Below are positions 60,675-64,000 of a DNA stretch of 64,000 bases, piece by piece. The notes under the pieces were generated by a model. That model did no database searches. It was not told where the DNA came from and saw only the letters and a list, made by a program, of their open reading frames with translations. The DNA is from Nectonema munidae (Eukaryota > Nematomorpha > Nectonematoida > Nectonematidae): contig JAUIRK010001039.1 of assembly GCA_030549495.1 (NCBI GenBank), positions 806,001-870,000 on the forward strand, given 5' to 3'. Position 1 is the first letter of the stretch. Each line of letters opens with the position of its first letter. Position numbers and translations under genes: made by a program.

Positions 60675-60944
60675 ATGTTGCTAATTTTTCTCCTCCTCAC
60701 CACTCAAATCAAAAAATGGGCATTTGACAAAGAGGAATTGTGTCCAAAATTTTGTTTCTGCATTCGAAACAAAAACTCCAGCAACGTGGTGTGTACCCAA
60801 TCACGATTAACGCACCTACCAAAAAGTCTTCCATTGGACGCAACCAAACTTGACATGAGCAAAAATGAAATTGCAAGCGTCAACAAACTTCACTTATCAG
60901 ATTATCCAATCCAAACCATAATCCTTGATGACAATCACATACGC
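60675..60944 (+). CDS. LRR gene exon 1
   Basis: 90 codons: signal peptide, four-Cys cap and first repeats, ending DDNHIR. Phase-0 donor CGC|GTAATT. Confidence 0.82.
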
Positions 60945-63900
60945 GTAATTTTCTTCAAACTTTTTTTTCTCACATGCAATTATAATTCACGGACAAGAGG
61001 TGGACTTATTTGAATTATTTTTTTGAGTTCTCTTTTGTTGTCAAATTTTAAAATTTATAGGTCAGTTATTCATCCTCCTTTTATAATTTAATTTTTTTTT
61101 ATGAAGGAGCAAGAAAAGAAATGCTGTGTAGATTTTGTTATACGCAGAGAGCTTTGCATTTTTGTATTCTTTTCAAAAACAAAAGTTTGTCCAAAGTACT
61201 TTGCAAATTCTTTTTTTCAAATGCAATTGTCAAAAGGGACATGTCGTTACCCAATTTTTTTATATATATATATGTGCACTTTTTGATCACTGGTTCAATG
61301 ACCTCACTGACGCAGTTTGTTGTTAGAAATAGGTTTTCAAATATTTTAGCACGCAATTTTTTTCCTTCAAAGTTCAAAGTCGAATCCAAGCAATCTTTAG
61401 ATGTTGCAAAAAGTTGTCAATGGGAAAGGAATGTAGGGGGTTTCGTTCCTCAACATAAATAAGAGGCAGGCAAAATAAATGAAAAAATTGTCGATCCAAA
61501 GCATACAAATTTGAGTTCCAAATCACCCTTTTTTATCTACAACATGTTTTATTTTATATCGTATATTATAAATTCGTTTACTTAAACAATTTTTTCGTTG
61601 AAAATTTGACTTAATCGGACAGATATTCTTTTGTTAGTCGTTTATACGGATATTGGAAGCCAGACAATTCTCGGGTTAGCAAAAAATTAAATTTCTCGTT
61701 TTCCAAACCATTTCCACATAAAGAAAAGTGTGTGGACGTGGTTGATTCTATAGTAAACTAAAGAGATTACTTTTAACAGACAATTGAAGCTTATGCGTTC
61801 TCCGAGATGAAGAGTATAAAAGCGATCTTAATGAAGAATAATCCAATCAAGGAGTTGGCCTCCAACACATTCAGCGACATCCACAACATGTTCACCATCA
61901 ACATCGCCTCAAACCACATCGAACGCATCAAGAAAAACGCTTTTTCTGGTAAGGTATTGCACTTTCTATTTCATCTACGCTTACACTGACTGTGCAAAGG
62001 GGAGCCAGTTGAAAACTTTAAATTTGCCAGACATAATAATTTCATTTCCCTATTTTCAGATTTGTTTGTTGGGCAAAGAGTTAAGTCAAATGTTTGTTAA
62101 TAAGTCAATTAGTTTGAGGTATCATCTAGTTATAGTTGATTTCTTAGTTGCTTAGTGAGGTTAATCAATTGTGAGAAGACTCTTTAAAAATGAAACTTTT
62201 CATTTTAGATTTTTAAGCATGAAAATTTTATAAATCATCATTTTTTTAGAATATAAAAATCAAAAATATAAAAAAATTATTTATTTTTTTTTATGAAAAT
62301 TAAATTTCTAAAGTATTATTTATTTTCATAACATCTGTCATAAACAAGTGTACACAATTAAATTGAAAAATATTATAAGATGGAAAGACGCAAAGGTAAA
62401 GTTAGCCTGGCGTGATTTCATTCAGAAGGCACACAATTGCGCAGCTTTGAGCAAAGAAAGCGTGTTGCTGAATCGAACCCGAGACCTTGTGGTATCAAAG
62501 CCAGTGGTTTTCTAATATAGGGCATGATTGGGTAAAGCAAAGTCAAGTTTAAGTTCCTTTTACTTCCTATTGTAGTATATTTAGGATTGCAAGGAAGTCC
62601 CCATCTCAATATCTATCTACCGAATGAACTCTGTAATATCCAGCTAAAGAACTTATTTATTGACTAACAATTTAACTGACAGACTATAACAAATGTGAAC
62701 AGATGCGTTTGATTACAAAAATGTGAAGAAATTTCAATTCTCAAATTAATTTTGTTTGAAAGCTCTAGAACAGGGCTGTCAACAAGTTAAGCACTTGAAA
62801 CATAAATTTTGGTAAATAATATAGAAATAAAGTGTTGAACTCTTTTTTTTTAAATAAGTTAATTTATAACAACAACAAGCACCAAAGATGTAAAAAAAAA
62901 TTTTTTTATAAAAAAAATACAAATAAAAGGATTACTACGTGAAAAAGCGATTTTTCAATTTATCAATCCAATTTCCATATTCTTTGAAGATTTACCTATT
63001 TTCGTTCACACACTCTTCATTCCAACTTCATTTCAGTTCAACTCTTTGATTAAATTCACTTTACATATAATAGCATGCACCCACGTTTTTCCTCAAATAA
63101 TTCTGGGTGGAAAAGTGTGTGGGTTGAAGCCAAATGTTCACTGCATTATATTTTAATTGCTTCGTATCGATTACTGATCAACTACGTCATTTTTGGGGGA
63201 TTAACTCTTCTGAATCCAGAGCATGCCTGATCTTTTGAACTCACTAACAACTGCTACTTGAAATGCACAAGGGCATCTTTTAGATTACCTACTTTAGCTT
63301 ACTGATTTTCCGAGATTCAAGACTTTTTCCTAAATAAAGCCGTTGCTTCGGTTCCAATTTTTCATTTGACTATATGAAAAGTGAAATCTATTTTTATTTG
63401 ATATATTTGAGTTTTATCATTAAAATTGCACTAATTTAAAAATGGTTTTCTCTGCAGTTTTAATACTTTCTTTCTCTATACTACTCTTACATCATATATA
63501 AAGAAAAAAGAGCATCATCAAAGAAACTGTCGTAGTATTCATCTTATTAATTTTCGATCAAATAATATATATGTATTTGTGAAAATTAGCTTTAATCAAA
63601 ATTGATTATTATTTGCTAAGGTCATTTTAATGCCCGATTCCTCATATAAGCTATCAGAATTTATTTTACAACAAGAAATTAAAATTTGGTGCAAGTTCAA
63701 AAAATAATAAGTTCCTGGAGAAAAAATACTTGCTTGGGGAAGACAATAACACGAAAATTTACGAACACTAATACGAATACCGTTTTTACAGATTGTATCA
63801 AATCTATTACTCAAAGCATAAGACAATTAAATCCTATTTAAAATTTTTAGGGTCAACGCGGATTCGATCAATCAACTTCGCTGGGAATCCATTGACCACG

Positions 63901-64000
63901 ATCGAATCCTACGCCTTCCACAACCTGAAGTACGTGAAGTATTTGATATTGTCTACCACGGGCCTGAAGTACATTCAACCTCATGCGTTCAACGGCCTTC
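60675..64000 (+). CDS. Secreted or membrane leucine-rich-repeat protein (5' part)
   Basis: Three exons (60675-60944, 61780-61948, 63851 onward) join in frame with GT-AG introns of 835 and 1902 bp. Order: signal peptide MLLIFLLLTTQIKKWAF; LRR N-terminal cap with Cys23, 27, 29 and 40 (CPKFCFC...VVC); then repeats of the Lxx(L/I)xxNxIxx(I/L)xxxAF type, for example IILDDNHIRTIEAYAFSEM, ILMKNNPIKELASNTFSDI, INIASNHIERIKKNAFSG, INFAGNPLTTIESYAFHNL and LILSTTGLKYIQPHAFNGL. Such proteins act outside the cell as adhesion, receptor or guidance molecules. The family member cannot be named without the C-terminal part, which lies beyond the window. An in-frame TTG 57 nt upstream extends the frame, but the ATG at 60675 gives a proper signal peptide. 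A CTAG at 60651-60654 may be a 5' UTR acceptor. Confidence 0.85.
61780..61948 (+). CDS. LRR gene exon 2
   Basis: Acceptor TTTTAACAG, then TIEAYAFSEMKSIKAILMKN and two further repeats ending NAFSG. Donor G|GTAAGG, phase 1. The start matches the phase-0 end of exon 1. Confidence 0.85.
62393..62520 (-). repeat. tRNA-derived SINE copy, diverged
   Basis: Minus strand retains GGTCTCGGGTTCGATTCAGC and the body AATTGTGTGCCTTCTGAATG. The A-box side is degraded. Lies in the second LRR-gene intron. Confidence 0.6.
63851..64000 (+). CDS. LRR gene exon 3 (runs off the window)
   Basis: Acceptor ATTTTTAG, then bases completing Gly, STRIRSINFAGNPLTTIESY and AFHNLKYVKYLILSTTGLKY, ending PHAFNGL at the edge. 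Codon use is clearly GC-richer than the flanks. Confidence 0.85.

Overview
The window is AT-rich nuclear DNA of a metazoan. It has spliced genes with GT-AG introns of 0.8-4 kb, AATAAA signals, a tRNA-derived SINE family, LINE fragments, hAT, piggyBac-like and Mutator-like DNA transposons, and long satellites. An arthropod (crustacean or chelicerate type) fits best, but I cannot name the species. Less than 6% of the bases are recognisable coding exon.

Four host genes are supported. (1) 1.9-3.8 kb, plus strand: an intronless RAD17 checkpoint clamp loader. (2) 4.6-9.4 kb, minus strand: a two-exon forkhead gene of FoxL2 type, convergent with RAD17. (3) 23.5-34.6 kb, minus strand: a complete five-exon Cu/Zn superoxide dismutase (SOD1) of 151 residues. 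It was assembled from small exons scattered over 11 kb; four of the five are shorter than 120 nt, and all four intron phases match human SOD1. (4) 60.7 kb to the right edge, plus strand: the first three exons of a secreted or membrane leucine-rich-repeat protein that runs out of the window. The four genes belong to unrelated processes (DNA-damage checkpoint, transcription, superoxide removal, extracellular recognition) and show no sign of a shared pathway.

The rest is repeat-rich. 14.4-17.5 kb is a minisatellite of about 100 units of about 30 bp, mixing two unit types. 18.4-19.1 kb is an old satellite of about 150-bp units. 53.04-53.20 kb is an uninterrupted (CAT)n of about 52 units. Seven copies of one tRNA-derived SINE are scattered through the window, along with three copies of an unclassified repeat carrying an 18-bp palindrome. 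At least six hAT-like elements are present. Three short ones carry 8-bp target duplications (one perfect, one with a single mismatch, one perfect ATTTAAAT), and one nearly full-length 2.9-kb element holds a decayed transposase. Four TTAA-flanked piggyBac-like MITEs and one 678-bp element with a 9-bp duplication are also seen.

The points most worth a second look are: the RAD17 Walker A motif, which has Arg where Ser/Thr normally binds Mg; an ATGA overlap between a short upstream ORF and the RAD17 start; the divergent N- and C-termini of SOD1; the structure of the two-type minisatellite; and two decayed protein-coding stretches of unknown family at 0.8-1.4 kb and 20.6-21.4 kb.
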